Below, piece after piece: positions 9,542-18,449 of a DNA stretch of 64,000 bases. A program made the position numbers and the translations under genes. Origin of the DNA: Flavobacterium hankyongi. Lineage in GTDB: Bacteria > Bacteroidota > Bacteroidia > Flavobacteriales > Flavobacteriaceae. The stretch spans positions 2,356,001 through 2,420,000 of the forward strand of contig NZ_CP085725.1 in the NCBI RefSeq assembly GCF_036840915.1. Direction: 5' to 3'. Within the stretch, counting starts at the first letter, position 1. Every line of letters begins with the position of its first letter. The notes under the pieces were generated by a model. The model was not told the origin of the DNA and ran no database searches. It saw nothing but the letters and a program-made list of their open reading frames with translations.

Positions 9542-9604
9542 ATAGAGAATAGATTAAAGACTATACTCATAATACAAAGGTAGAGTCTATTTTCTATTCT
9601 CTAT
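9542..9604 (-). promoter_or_regulatory. 21-bp inverted repeat enclosing a -7 box upstream of bioA
   Basis: Arms at 9542-9562 and 9584-9604 match at 18 of 21 positions (outer part ATAGAGAATAGA). The 21-base spacer contains TACCTTTG (9582 to 9575, minus strand), a perfect TAnnTTTG. It may be an operator for biotin control. It may equally be a bioD terminator, because a T-rich stretch follows before the bioA ATG. Confidence 0.55.
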
Positions 9605-9614
9605 ATTTGATTGT

Positions 9615-10232
9615 CTATAAATTTAGAAGACTTTCACGAAATTGATCAGCATAATATCTCACCACATTATTGTCAAAATAAGGCTCATCATCTATGCGAC
9701 CAATCATTTTTAAACCTGTTTTATTTAAAATAATTTCTTCCGTTGAGATGTTTTCATTACCGTTAAAAATGATTCCAGCAATAGGAAGATTTCTTGTTTT
9801 TAAAGCTTCAATGGTTAGCAGTGTATGATTTATGCTTCCTAAATAATGTCTTGAAACTACAATGACTTTATAATCTGATTGAATTATATCTATAACACAA
9901 TCTACATCATTCAAGGGAACAAAAACACCTCCAGCTCCTTCAATTACGAGATGATTTTTTGTTTTTGGTTCTTGAATTTGTTTTAAATCGATTGTTACTC
10001 CGTCTAGTTTTGCAGCCAAGTGTGGGCTGGCAGGAGTATTTAACGCATAACTATTATTATGAACTGTAGTTTTTGAGTTTGATAAATATCGTTTGATTTT
10101 ATGAGAATCGGAATTTTCTAAATCTCCTGCTTGAACAGGTTTCCAATAATCTGCTTCTAATGCTTCGGTAATAATTGCTGAGGCAATAGTTTTACCAACA
10201 TCGGTTCCTATTCCTGTTATAAAAAGTTTCAT
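9615..10232 (-). CDS. bioD: Dethiobiotin synthetase
   Basis: 205 residues. BioD carboxylates DAPA with CO2 and ATP to form the ureido ring of dethiobiotin. The P-loop GIGTDVGKT is at 7-15, with the usual Asp (D11) and Lys14. The second conserved stretch EGAGGVFVPL binds the carboxylated substrate and magnesium. The length is a little under the ~225 residues of E. coli BioD, but all core motifs are present. It is transcribed toward bioA and has its own -7 box close upstream. Confidence 0.93.
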   Translation of the reverse strand: MKLFITGIGTDVGKTIASAIITEALEADYWKPVQAGDLENSDSHKIKRYLSNSKTTVHNNSYALNTPASPHLAAKLDGVTIDLKQIQEPKTKNHLVIEGAGGVFVPLNDVDCVIDIIQSDYKVIVVSRHYLGSINHTLLTIEALKTRNLPIAGIIFNGNENISTEEIILNKTGLKMIGRIDDEPYFDNNVVRYYADQFRESLLNL

Positions 10233-10246
10233 TAGTTGAATTTTTG

Positions 10247-10254
10247 CAAAAATA
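10247..10254 (-). promoter_or_regulatory. -7 element of bioD
   Basis: TATTTTTG on the minus strand, 14 bases before the bioD ATG, matches TAnnTTTG. Confidence 0.5.
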
Positions 10255-10256
10255 AG

Positions 10257-10281
10257 AAACCCATCGTTATGATGGGTTTTT
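10257..10281 (-). terminator. Terminator of the sigma/TraB operon
   Basis: Hairpin with arms ACCCATC and GATGGGT around GTTAT, next to A/T-rich flanks. It lies directly after the stop of the membrane protein gene at 10283, so it separates that operon from bioD. Confidence 0.65.
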
Positions 10282-10282
10282 A

Positions 10283-10903
10283 TTACTCTTCTTTTAACTC
10301 TTCAATGACTTTTCGAATCTCTTTGGCGTATTTTCCGTAGAAATAATTCACCCACCATTCAGTAAGAAAAGCAACCGGAATCATTACTCCAATAAACATT
10401 CCAAACAATCCAGCCAGGATAAAATCTGCCGATTTTTTATGCAAAATCACATCGATAAGTTCCTGAGAATTATCCTTTAAAATAATCATCGTCGCAAAAG
10501 CTAAAGCAAAAGGCGCAATAGAATAAGTGAAAGATTTATACAATTCCATATTTAATCGTATGTCAAAATAGGTGTCATATAAATTATCTTTTGTATTGGC
10601 ATTAGCAACATTCAATCGTTTGTAAAAAAAGAATAATTTTGCTAAAAAATAAGCACAAATCACCACAAATAAGGCATATAACCCATAAAAAGCAGTTGTT
10701 ATCAAAGGTGTAAATTTGTATAATACAGGAATAAATGCCAATACTACAATTGATATAATTTGATAGAGAAATTCTTTTTTTAAATTTTTTCTAATTTTAT
10801 CTAAAGGCAAATTAGCCGATTGTAATTTTTCTAATTGAGTAGGAACAATTACTTTGTTGGTTTCTTCATTATTCCATGCTGATTGTATATCATTAAAGTC
10901 CAT
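10283..10903 (-). CDS. Membrane protein encoded with an ECF sigma factor (possible anti-sigma partner)
   Basis: 206 residues, no family recognised with certainty. A cytoplasmic N-terminus beginning MDFNDIQSAWNNE (about 1-45) is followed by four hydrophobic segments near 48-67, 72-92, 127-142 and 161-182 and a charged tail ending VIEELKEE. Proteins with such an opening followed by membrane helices often sit beside ECF sigma factors in Flavobacteriia. Its start overlaps the end of the sigma gene by 11 bases, which implies translational coupling. A role in holding the sigma factor at the membrane is inferred; there is no recognisable zinc anti-sigma motif. Confidence 0.7.
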   Translation of the reverse strand: MDFNDIQSAWNNEETNKVIVPTQLEKLQSANLPLDKIRKNLKKEFLYQIISIVVLAFIPVLYKFTPLITTAFYGLYALFVVICAYFLAKLFFFYKRLNVANANTKDNLYDTYFDIRLNMELYKSFTYSIAPFALAFATMIILKDNSQELIDVILHKKSADFILAGLFGMFIGVMIPVAFLTEWWVNYFYGKYAKEIRKVIEELKEE

Positions 10904-11396
10904 AGCCTTGTTTTTTTATAATTTCTTTTAATTTTTCTTTTGCTCTGTTCAATTTGACTCTGGCATTTCCTTCAGAAATTCCCAGATTCTCTCCAATTTC
11001 TTTATGAGAAAACCCTTCCAATTGATAGAATATAATAGCCTTATCAATTTTTTCCAGTTTTTGCACAGCTCTATAAAAGTGATCTAATTGACTTTCTTTT
11101 ATATGGGAATCACTTTCGTCCTCTTTAATGTTCTCTGATGCAATTTCATACTTATCTACTTTTCGCTTTTCCTTTTTCAAAAAAACGATTGAAGTATTAA
11201 TTGCTACTCGATACATCCATGTGGAGAACTGACTTTCACCTTTAAATGTATCGTAAGCTTTCCAGAGCTGACATATAATTTCCTGAAACAAATCGTCCTG
11301 ATCGTCCCTATTGTCCATATACATCTTTGAAACCTTGTAGAGTATTCCTTTATGAGTTTCAATTCGGCTTAAAAATTCCTTTTCTTTAGATTCCAA
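10893..11396 (-). CDS. ECF-type RNA polymerase sigma factor
   Basis: 167 residues with the two ECF domains. Region 2 is at about 20-95, including NRDDQDDLFQEIICQLW and FSTWMYRVAIN. Region 4 is at about 110-160, with the helix-turn-helix FSHKEIGENLGISEGNARV. The start codon appears to be TTG at 11396, eight bases after the TraB gene ends. It is third in a four-gene operon: small membrane protein, TraB-like protein, sigma factor, membrane protein. The upstream region of the operon has a GTAAC-type -35 box, so the factor may activate its own operon. The stimulus is unknown. Confidence 0.9.
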   Translation of the reverse strand: MESKEKEFLSRIETHKGILYKVSKMYMDNRDDQDDLFQEIICQLWKAYDTFKGESQFSTWMYRVAINTSIVFLKKEKRKVDKYEIASENIKEDESDSHIKESQLDHFYRAVQKLEKIDKAIIFYQLEGFSHKEIGENLGISEGNARVKLNRAKEKLKEIIKKQGYGL

Positions 11397-11404
11397 AATG
11401 CTTG

Positions 11405-12259
11405 TTAGTTCATTATAGGTTTTACTTTATATCCAGCTTTTTTTAATAGTTGTATAACACCTTGTTCACCATCCAAATGTGCTGCACCTACTGCAAAGAA
11501 AACACTTTCTTTTTTCATTAACTCAGGCATTTTTTTTGCCCAATTGTTATTTCGAACATCTAACATCCACTTTTTAGATTCTTGATTCATAAATTTAGGG
11601 TCTGTTGTTAGCTGATAAAGTTTGTGAAGTTGTTCTGAAGTGTAGATAGGTATCATTTCGTTAAAATAATCAGCATCATAATGTTGTAATTGACCAATCA
11701 TTTCATGATCAGAATATGCCTTACTTAAAAAGGTTAATTGATCAATAAGTTTTTCTAAACCTATGGTTTCAATGTTTTTTTCTTTAGCCATTTTGATAAA
11801 CTCAAATTCATACATTTTTGGAGTACAGTTTAATGACTTAAACATCACCATACTCATGATTGTTGCTAAAGAATAACTTTCGAAAGTTTTAGCTCCTTGT
11901 CCAAGTTTTTCTTGAAGAAAAGTATCTAACTTTTTATAATCTTCACTATTTAAAGTTTTACTAAGTGGTTCTTTACTCATTGCTGATTGTTGCATAGCCA
12001 TTACCTCAGATGGATCATCCATATCAATTTCTAATGCAAGTTTGTCAGATTTCGAGAAGGCTTTCATTGTCTTATCAGTTATTTTAAAATCAGACTCACA
12101 CATCATGTGAACAGTACCATATAAATAAGATGATTTAGTTAATCCTTTCCCTGAAATTTCCCATAGTAAACTATTTTCAGTAGATTTTGTTTGTGCATTT
12201 GCAGTCCCTCCTAATAAAGAAGTTAAAATTAAAAACGAAGATTGGATTAGATTTTTCAT
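11405..12259 (-). CDS. TraB/GumN family protein, exported
   Basis: 284 residues from the start at 12259. That start gives a signal peptide (MKNLIQSSFLILTSLLGGTANA); a longer frame back to 12361 would run into the preceding gene. The TraB/GumN fold shows as YLYGTVHMMCESD near the N-terminus and AVGAAHLDGEQGVIQLLKKAG near the C-terminus. These GxxH-type motifs belong to the wider TIKI/TraB metal-dependent peptidase group. Function in bacteria is poorly known; it may be a periplasmic protease. It is joined to an ECF sigma gene eight bases downstream, so it could be a sensor or an effector of that regulon. Confidence 0.85.
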   Translation of the reverse strand: MKNLIQSSFLILTSLLGGTANAQTKSTENSLLWEISGKGLTKSSYLYGTVHMMCESDFKITDKTMKAFSKSDKLALEIDMDDPSEVMAMQQSAMSKEPLSKTLNSEDYKKLDTFLQEKLGQGAKTFESYSLATIMSMVMFKSLNCTPKMYEFEFIKMAKEKNIETIGLEKLIDQLTFLSKAYSDHEMIGQLQHYDADYFNEMIPIYTSEQLHKLYQLTTDPKFMNQESKKWMLDVRNNNWAKKMPELMKKESVFFAVGAAHLDGEQGVIQLLKKAGYKVKPIMN

Positions 12260-12323
12260 TTTGTTTACTTTTAAAGATTGATGATTATTTGATAAAATAT
12301 TGATTAATGATTGAAACGTCCAT

Positions 12324-12518
12324 TTAATTATCTTTACTCTGGTTTCTTTTTTTAGAAGCAAAGCCAGCTACTAAAAGACAAATCATTATAACTAAAAGCT
12401 CACTTTTAGGCTTATCAAACACAAATTCATTAACCAAGGAAAAACTTATTCCAAATGAGGCTAAAAAAATCAAAAGTGAATTAACCGATGTATTTTTATT
12501 AATGTGTGAAGTTTTCAT
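12324..12518 (-). CDS. Small membrane protein, first gene of the sigma operon
   Basis: 64 residues, family not recognised. Two hydrophobic segments (about 14-31 and 40-53) are linked by NEFVFDKPKSE, and the tail is basic (ASKKRNQSKDN). It resembles a two-pass hairpin protein with both ends in the cytoplasm. It follows the candidate ECF promoter by 22 bases and precedes the TraB gene by 64 bases. A helper or feedback subunit for the module is possible, but nothing in the sequence proves it. Confidence 0.65.
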   Translation of the reverse strand: MKTSHINKNTSVNSLLIFLASFGISFSLVNEFVFDKPKSELLVIMICLLVAGFASKKRNQSKDN

Positions 12519-12540
12519 AATATTTAATTTATTTGATTAC

Positions 12541-12574
12541 GACTCGTAAGTAATCGAATAAACCAAACGTTACA
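12541..12574 (-). promoter_or_regulatory. Candidate ECF-sigma promoter of the TraB/sigma operon
   Basis: On the minus strand TGTAACGTTT (12574-12565) and ACGAGTC (12547-12541) are separated by 17 bases. This is like the GTAAC / CG-rich -35/-10 pairs of ECF promoters and unlike TAnnTTTG. The -10 side lies in a palindrome, TTACGACTCGTAA (12537-12549). Confidence 0.5.
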
Positions 12575-12590
12575 AAAAATTTTTAGAAAT

Positions 12591-13730
12591 TTACAAAAGT
12601 GAGTAAAGACAAGCCATTACGGCCAAGATTTCTTCTTGAGAATTGTAACTATGAAGGCAAAAACGAAGTCTCTCCTGTCCTTCTGAAACAGTAGGAGAAA
12701 GTATTGGTTTTACATCAAATCCTTTTTCTTGTAATTCATGAGCAATACGTTTTACATTGTCATTTCCTTGAACAATAGCACATTGAATAGCTGATTTGCT
12801 ATAAACAAACATAGGTTTTAAACCCAATCGCATTTTTTCCTGATTAAAAAACACAATATTAGATTTAAGATCAATAATCGATTTAGGTTGCCCGCTTAAT
12901 GTTTTATATCCTATTAGAATTGTAGCAACAGAATGTGGCGAAAGCCCTGTAGTATAAATAAAACTTCGAGCGAAGTTTACCAAATATGATTTAAGTTGAT
13001 TACTCCCTAAAACGGCTGCACCGTGACAACCAAGCCCTTTTCCAAAGGTCATAATTCGAGCAAAAACTTTGCTTTGCAATCCTAAAAGTTGAATTAAACC
13101 ATCTCCTCTTTCACCAAAAACTCCCAATGCATGTGCTTCATCTACTATTAAATAACAGTTATATTTTTCAGAAAGAGAAACTAAATCTTCTAGATTAGGA
13201 GAATCGCCATCCATCGAATAAACGGATTCAATTACTATAAATATATTTGAATTAGAAGATTGAAACTTTACAATTTTATCTTCTAAATCTTCTACATCAT
13301 TATGTTGGAATTTATAGGATTTAGCATTTGAAAGTTGAATACCGTCTCGAATTGATGCGTGACATAATTCATCAAAAAAGATAATATCATTGCGTTGAGG
13401 CACACTACTAAAGAATCCCACATTAGCGTCATACCCAGAATTAAATAGTAATGCAGCTTCTGATTGATGAAATTTTGCAATATAGTCTTCTGACAATGCA
13501 TAAAGTTCATGATTCCCCGAAATCAATCGACTGCCAGTAGCGCCATTAGTTTTATATTTATTTTCAACCAAAAATTGATGTGTCTGATCAAAAATAATTT
13601 CTGATTTTGAAAAACCTAAATAATCGTTGGAAGAAAAATCTGTTAACTCATTTGAAAACTTAAGTGAACGCAAAGCATTATTCGCATCACGCAAATCAAG
13701 TTTTTCTTGGAGTGATTTAGGGAACATCAT
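12591..13730 (-). CDS. bioF: 8-amino-7-oxononanoate synthase
   Basis: 379 residues. BioF joins pimeloyl-ACP or pimeloyl-CoA with L-alanine to make KAPA, releasing CO2. It is a PLP enzyme of the alpha-oxoamine synthase family. Visible landmarks are SSNDYLGF (33-40), ATGSRLISGNH (64-74), His124 in CHASIRDG, Asp197 in DEAHALGVFG, and the PLP lysine Lys231 in TFGKGLGCHGA. The start overlaps the stop of the upstream membrane protein gene as ATGA. The gene is cut off from bioD and bioA by the sigma/TraB operon, so it is probably expressed from the two-gene unit upstream. Confidence 0.94.
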   Translation of the reverse strand: MMFPKSLQEKLDLRDANNALRSLKFSNELTDFSSNDYLGFSKSEIIFDQTHQFLVENKYKTNGATGSRLISGNHELYALSEDYIAKFHQSEAALLFNSGYDANVGFFSSVPQRNDIIFFDELCHASIRDGIQLSNAKSYKFQHNDVEDLEDKIVKFQSSNSNIFIVIESVYSMDGDSPNLEDLVSLSEKYNCYLIVDEAHALGVFGERGDGLIQLLGLQSKVFARIMTFGKGLGCHGAAVLGSNQLKSYLVNFARSFIYTTGLSPHSVATILIGYKTLSGQPKSIIDLKSNIVFFNQEKMRLGLKPMFVYSKSAIQCAIVQGNDNVKRIAHELQEKGFDVKPILSPTVSEGQERLRFCLHSYNSQEEILAVMACLYSLL

Positions 13731-14260
13731 AACTCTGATTTATCAATCCAGGTTGGATTATTTATATCAATTTTATCCAATAAATCCACATCTATAACTT
13801 TACATAAAGATTTGGCATAAAGAAAGGCTTTATTCTTTTTGTAAAATGTTAAAAGTTGTATATGCCTATATCCATTATATTGATACCATAGTGTAATTGT
13901 GTATCCAAATGCATTGCTATTAATAGCTACATAATCAAAATCTTCTACATCTGTAATCTCTATTTTTTTATATAAAACCACTCTATACTCATTAAAAAGT
14001 CTCTTTTTATTCAAATCAACCTTTACTATATTTTCTTCAGAAATCTTAATTGCTGGCACAACAAAAAAAACAGAGATACTTATAGCGTATGCGAACAATT
14101 CTATTATTATTACAATATCTCTTAAATCAAACTTAAAAATCAAATACATTAACCCAATAAAAGGGCAAAAGGCAAACGTATACATTATTGAAGCCATAAT
14201 AATGTGCGTTTTAGACATTGTATCTTCAAAAACTGTGGCGATTTTTTCATTCCCCATCAT
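13727..14260 (-). CDS. Unknown two-helix membrane protein upstream of bioF
   Basis: 177 residues, no family recognised. Two hydrophobic segments (about 20-42 and 52-71) are followed by a soluble domain of about 100 residues containing KKIEITDVEDFDYVAINSN and an aromatic stretch (TLWYQYNGYRH). This layout resembles bacterial proteins with a membrane hairpin and a PH-like domain, though I cannot assign it. It is tightly packed: TAATG overlap with the gene before it and ATGA overlap with bioF. That forces cotranslation but may not mean a shared function. Confidence 0.7.
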   Translation of the reverse strand: MMGNEKIATVFEDTMSKTHIIMASIMYTFAFCPFIGLMYLIFKFDLRDIVIIIELFAYAISISVFFVVPAIKISEENIVKVDLNKKRLFNEYRVVLYKKIEITDVEDFDYVAINSNAFGYTITLWYQYNGYRHIQLLTFYKKNKAFLYAKSLCKVIDVDLLDKIDINNPTWIDKSEL

Positions 14261-14739
14261 TAAAACACAACCCCTATTTTAGTTACTTGCTGAATACTAT
14301 TGACCTGAGCAAAAATAATCGCCTTTGAGTCTTTTACTTTGAAACGTCGATCAGTTACAAATTTGGCTTCATGTTTTTCATGCAAAGCTGCAATATCTTC
14401 AACATAAATACCCACAGTAAATTTATTGAGTTTCCACTTCTTGTTTGTTATAGTAAGCAGTTTTATTTGATCGTTTTGCATTTCCATAACCAAACCATCA
14501 TAATTGAAGGTAAAAACTGGTGCTTCTCCTTTTTCAAGAATTTCCTTGTCTAATGTGATTGCTTTACCTAAAAGAGCTTCTATTTTATCAGGATTGTACT
14601 TTTCACAAACTTTAATACTCTTATTTGTTTTCACATTTGTGAGCACTAATTCAGGCGTACTTTTTTGTTCATGACTAAAACTGAATAAAAAAGAAACTGA
14701 GAATAGACATATTATTAATTTGAGTAGTGTATTTTTCAT
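14260..14739 (-). CDS. Unknown secreted protein
   Basis: 159 residues with a signal peptide (MKNTLLKLIICLFSVSFLFSFS), so the mature part is probably periplasmic or lipid-free outer protein. The mature part is mixed charge with no domain I recognise. Features include a single Cys (VCEKYNPDKIEALLGK), which could recall a DUF-type beta sandwich, and a C-terminus rich in beta propensity. It is the first gene of the unit leading to bioF. A weak -7-like TACTTTAG lies about 20 bases upstream on the minus strand. Confidence 0.65.
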   Translation of the reverse strand: MKNTLLKLIICLFSVSFLFSFSHEQKSTPELVLTNVKTNKSIKVCEKYNPDKIEALLGKAITLDKEILEKGEAPVFTFNYDGLVMEMQNDQIKLLTITNKKWKLNKFTVGIYVEDIAALHEKHEAKFVTDRRFKVKDSKAIIFAQVNSIQQVTKIGVVF

Positions 14740-14766
14740 TTGGAACTTTTTTAGAATCTAAAGTAT

Positions 14767-14798
14767 AAAAAAAGCCCAACATTACTGTCAGGCTTTTT
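14767..14798 (-). terminator. Terminator after atpC
   Basis: Arms AAAAAGCC and GGCTTTTT enclose a 14-base loop. The hairpin sits about 20 bases past the atpC stop and has A/T tails both ways. Confidence 0.75.
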
Positions 14799-14816
14799 GC
14801 TTATTTTATAATTGTA

Positions 14817-15098
14817 TTAGTCAGCCAATACAATTATTTTATTATCATTCATTTCGATAGTTCCTGAATTGATAGGCAACCAAAATGTTTGTTCATTTAC
14901 TTTATTAAACTTTGCAGCAAATTCTTTAGCAATTTTAATATTAGAACCAACAATTTTCACATTCCCTTTTACTAATAATGACACTATAGGCGCGTGATTA
15001 TTTAACATTTGGAACTCACCATTTACTCCTGGAACTGCTACTGAGGTAACTTCTCCTGAAAATAAAGTGGCTTCTGGTGACACGATTTCTACAATCAT
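14817..15098 (-). CDS. atpC: F1 ATP synthase epsilon subunit
   Basis: 93 residues with the N-terminal beta-sandwich of the epsilon subunit: IVSPEATLFSGEVTSVAVPGVNGEFQ... and LNNHAPIVSLL. The C-terminal helical domain of the ~135-residue E. coli protein is absent, as is common in Bacteroidota, so the inhibitory up-state of epsilon is unlikely here. It couples the gamma stalk to the membrane rotor. It follows atpD by 46 bases and ends at a terminator. Confidence 0.93.
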   Translation of the reverse strand: MIVEIVSPEATLFSGEVTSVAVPGVNGEFQMLNNHAPIVSLLVKGNVKIVGSNIKIAKEFAAKFNKVNEQTFWLPINSGTIEMNDNKIIVLAD

Positions 15099-15144
15099 CT
15101 TTTATTTGCTTTAGCTTTAAGCTTTGGGCTTTAAGCAATTAAAA

Positions 15145-16665
<1,521 letters not shown>

Positions 16666-16714
16666 TTATTAAATAGCTATTTAGTTATCAAAAACAAAGT
16701 GTTTTTTCAGAGTG

Positions 16715-16722
16715 CAAAGATA
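16715..16722 (-). promoter_or_regulatory. -7 element of atpDC
   Basis: TATCTTTG on the minus strand matches TAnnTTTG and lies 58 bases before the atpD ATG. Confidence 0.6.
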
Positions 16723-16805
16723 ATTTTATAATTTGAATTTTAATATAAAAATTTGTGTTTTTTTTATTACTGGTTTATAATCACCAATATAGATTTAATT
16801 TAAAC

Positions 16806-16831
16806 AAAAACCACCGCAAAACGGTGGTCTT
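16806..16831 (-). terminator. Terminator after the GDSL lipoprotein gene
   Basis: Strong GC stem ACCACCG / CGGTGGT around CAAAA (plus-strand sense). On the minus strand a T run (GGTTTTTGTTT) follows. It lies 20 bases past the stop at 16851. Confidence 0.85.
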
Positions 16832-16850
16832 TATTAATTACATCATACTA

Positions 16851-18419
16851 TCATAAAGATGCAGGATATTGTATTTGATACTGCCCTAAGTCAACTTCTT
16901 TAAAAGTAGATCCGTATTTAGCATTGATTGCCTTCATAAACTCATTAGCAATCATCGCATATCCTCTAGCGCCTGGGTGAATACCATCCAAAGAGAACAC
17001 CCCTCCTGTTACAAAAGAAGCAGACATATGATAATTACCAAAACGAATACCTCCGTTAACCAATCTTTCCATTACTGTTTTAGCATCAACAAAAGCCAAA
17101 CCATTTGCATCTGCCGCTGTCTTAATAGCAACATTGTAAGTATCAGTTGCTACTTTAATCTTAGAAGCTTCATCAGCAGTTAAGACCTGTGCATCTTGTA
17201 ATGGATAAGTTACACCACGCGCATTAAATGGAGCAGGCGCTCCAGGCTGAATATTATTTGGCGGAGTTATTAAACCTCTTGTTGTAAGTAGAATATAATC
17301 TCTATTTCCAACAGTATTTCTTGCATGACGAGCTCTTCCATATAAATTCCCCAAATAAGCAGCCGTAGTTGGCCCAAAACTTGGTGTTAAAGCCGCAGTA
17401 ATTTGAGCAGATAAATCAGTTAATGTTTCATCAACAATTAACAATGGATTTGCAGCCTCTACAGTTGTTGTATTATTATCATCAACAGAAATTGTCGAAA
17501 ATCTTTTTGGCAAACTCATTGCTGTAGTAATCGAATTAATAGCACCGAACAACTGATTAAGTTGAGCAGCTTCAGCAGCTGGTCTCGCTGGAATTGGATT
17601 TGTTGGAACAGTTGTAAAGAAAGGCAAAGTACTTACATAAGGTAAATTAGCAACTACTCCTTTTCTACCCCCTGTTACCAATTGCGTAGCTAATCCATTA
17701 TACACATTAGCAAAAACTGTTGGGTCTGTAATATCATTACCTCCATAAGTCGCTGGATTCATATTCCCTGTTTGATCCACACCTATACCTCCAGAAGTCG
17801 CATAAGATAACACATCATTTCCACCAATCCACAAAGAAAAGAATGTTGGTTGTTGTGTTAAAGCATCCGCAAGAATTGATGTGCTGGCAGCTGATGAAAA
17901 TCTAGCAAAATACGGATTCGCAGCACCTGAAGGAACGCCAGCGGTATTACCATATCCAGCAAAAGCTAAATGATAACTTTTTGCACCAGGAACTCCCATA
18001 TTATTAAAACTTCCTGTTAAATGCGCTGTCACTTCATTGACTGGAGCTACCGGTAGAGGACCTATGTTAGGAGTTTTATCTGGATTCAAACCTAAAATTA
18101 CATTTCTAGAACTTTGAATAGGAGTACCCATAAACAACAAGCCTCCTATATTGTCATCTCCACAAAGAGGAGAGGCAAAAGCACCGCCACCTACTTGCTT
18201 AAATTGTCCAGCTAAAATTTCAGGATATGAATTTAATTGTCCTTTTTTAAATAATGCTCCATCACTAAATCCAGCAGCAAAAGAATCACCTAAAGCCACA
18301 TACTTAGCAAAGTTAGCAGAACCTGCTGTTACCGGTTCATCAGCAACAGTAGTATCATCATCATTACACGCTACAATGCTTAACGAAGCAAATAATAGCC
18401 ATTTTATATTTTTTACCAT
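16851..18419 (-). CDS. GDSL/SGNH-family hydrolase lipoprotein
   Basis: 522 residues. The signal ends in a lipobox with Cys18 (LSIVAC), so it is lipid-anchored. SGNH blocks are present: block I ALGDSFAAGFSDG with nucleophile Ser46, block III IGGNDVLSY, and block V DGIHPGARGYAM with the Asp-x-x-His pair near the C-terminus. It is larger than a typical GDSL esterase, with Gly/Pro/Ala-rich insertions. It probably hydrolyses an ester or acyl bond at the cell envelope. It lies 30 bases after the TonB receptor gene and is surely cotranscribed with it, which suggests that the receptor and hydrolase share a substrate, perhaps a lipid or acylated compound. Confidence 0.85.
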   Translation of the reverse strand: MVKNIKWLLFASLSIVACNDDDTTVADEPVTAGSANFAKYVALGDSFAAGFSDGALFKKGQLNSYPEILAGQFKQVGGGAFASPLCGDDNIGGLLFMGTPIQSSRNVILGLNPDKTPNIGPLPVAPVNEVTAHLTGSFNNMGVPGAKSYHLAFAGYGNTAGVPSGAANPYFARFSSAASTSILADALTQQPTFFSLWIGGNDVLSYATSGGIGVDQTGNMNPATYGGNDITDPTVFANVYNGLATQLVTGGRKGVVANLPYVSTLPFFTTVPTNPIPARPAAEAAQLNQLFGAINSITTAMSLPKRFSTISVDDNNTTTVEAANPLLIVDETLTDLSAQITAALTPSFGPTTAAYLGNLYGRARHARNTVGNRDYILLTTRGLITPPNNIQPGAPAPFNARGVTYPLQDAQVLTADEASKIKVATDTYNVAIKTAADANGLAFVDAKTVMERLVNGGIRFGNYHMSASFVTGGVFSLDGIHPGARGYAMIANEFMKAINAKYGSTFKEVDLGQYQIQYPASL

Positions 18420-18449
18420 TTTTCTACTTTATTGAATTAAACCTAAATA

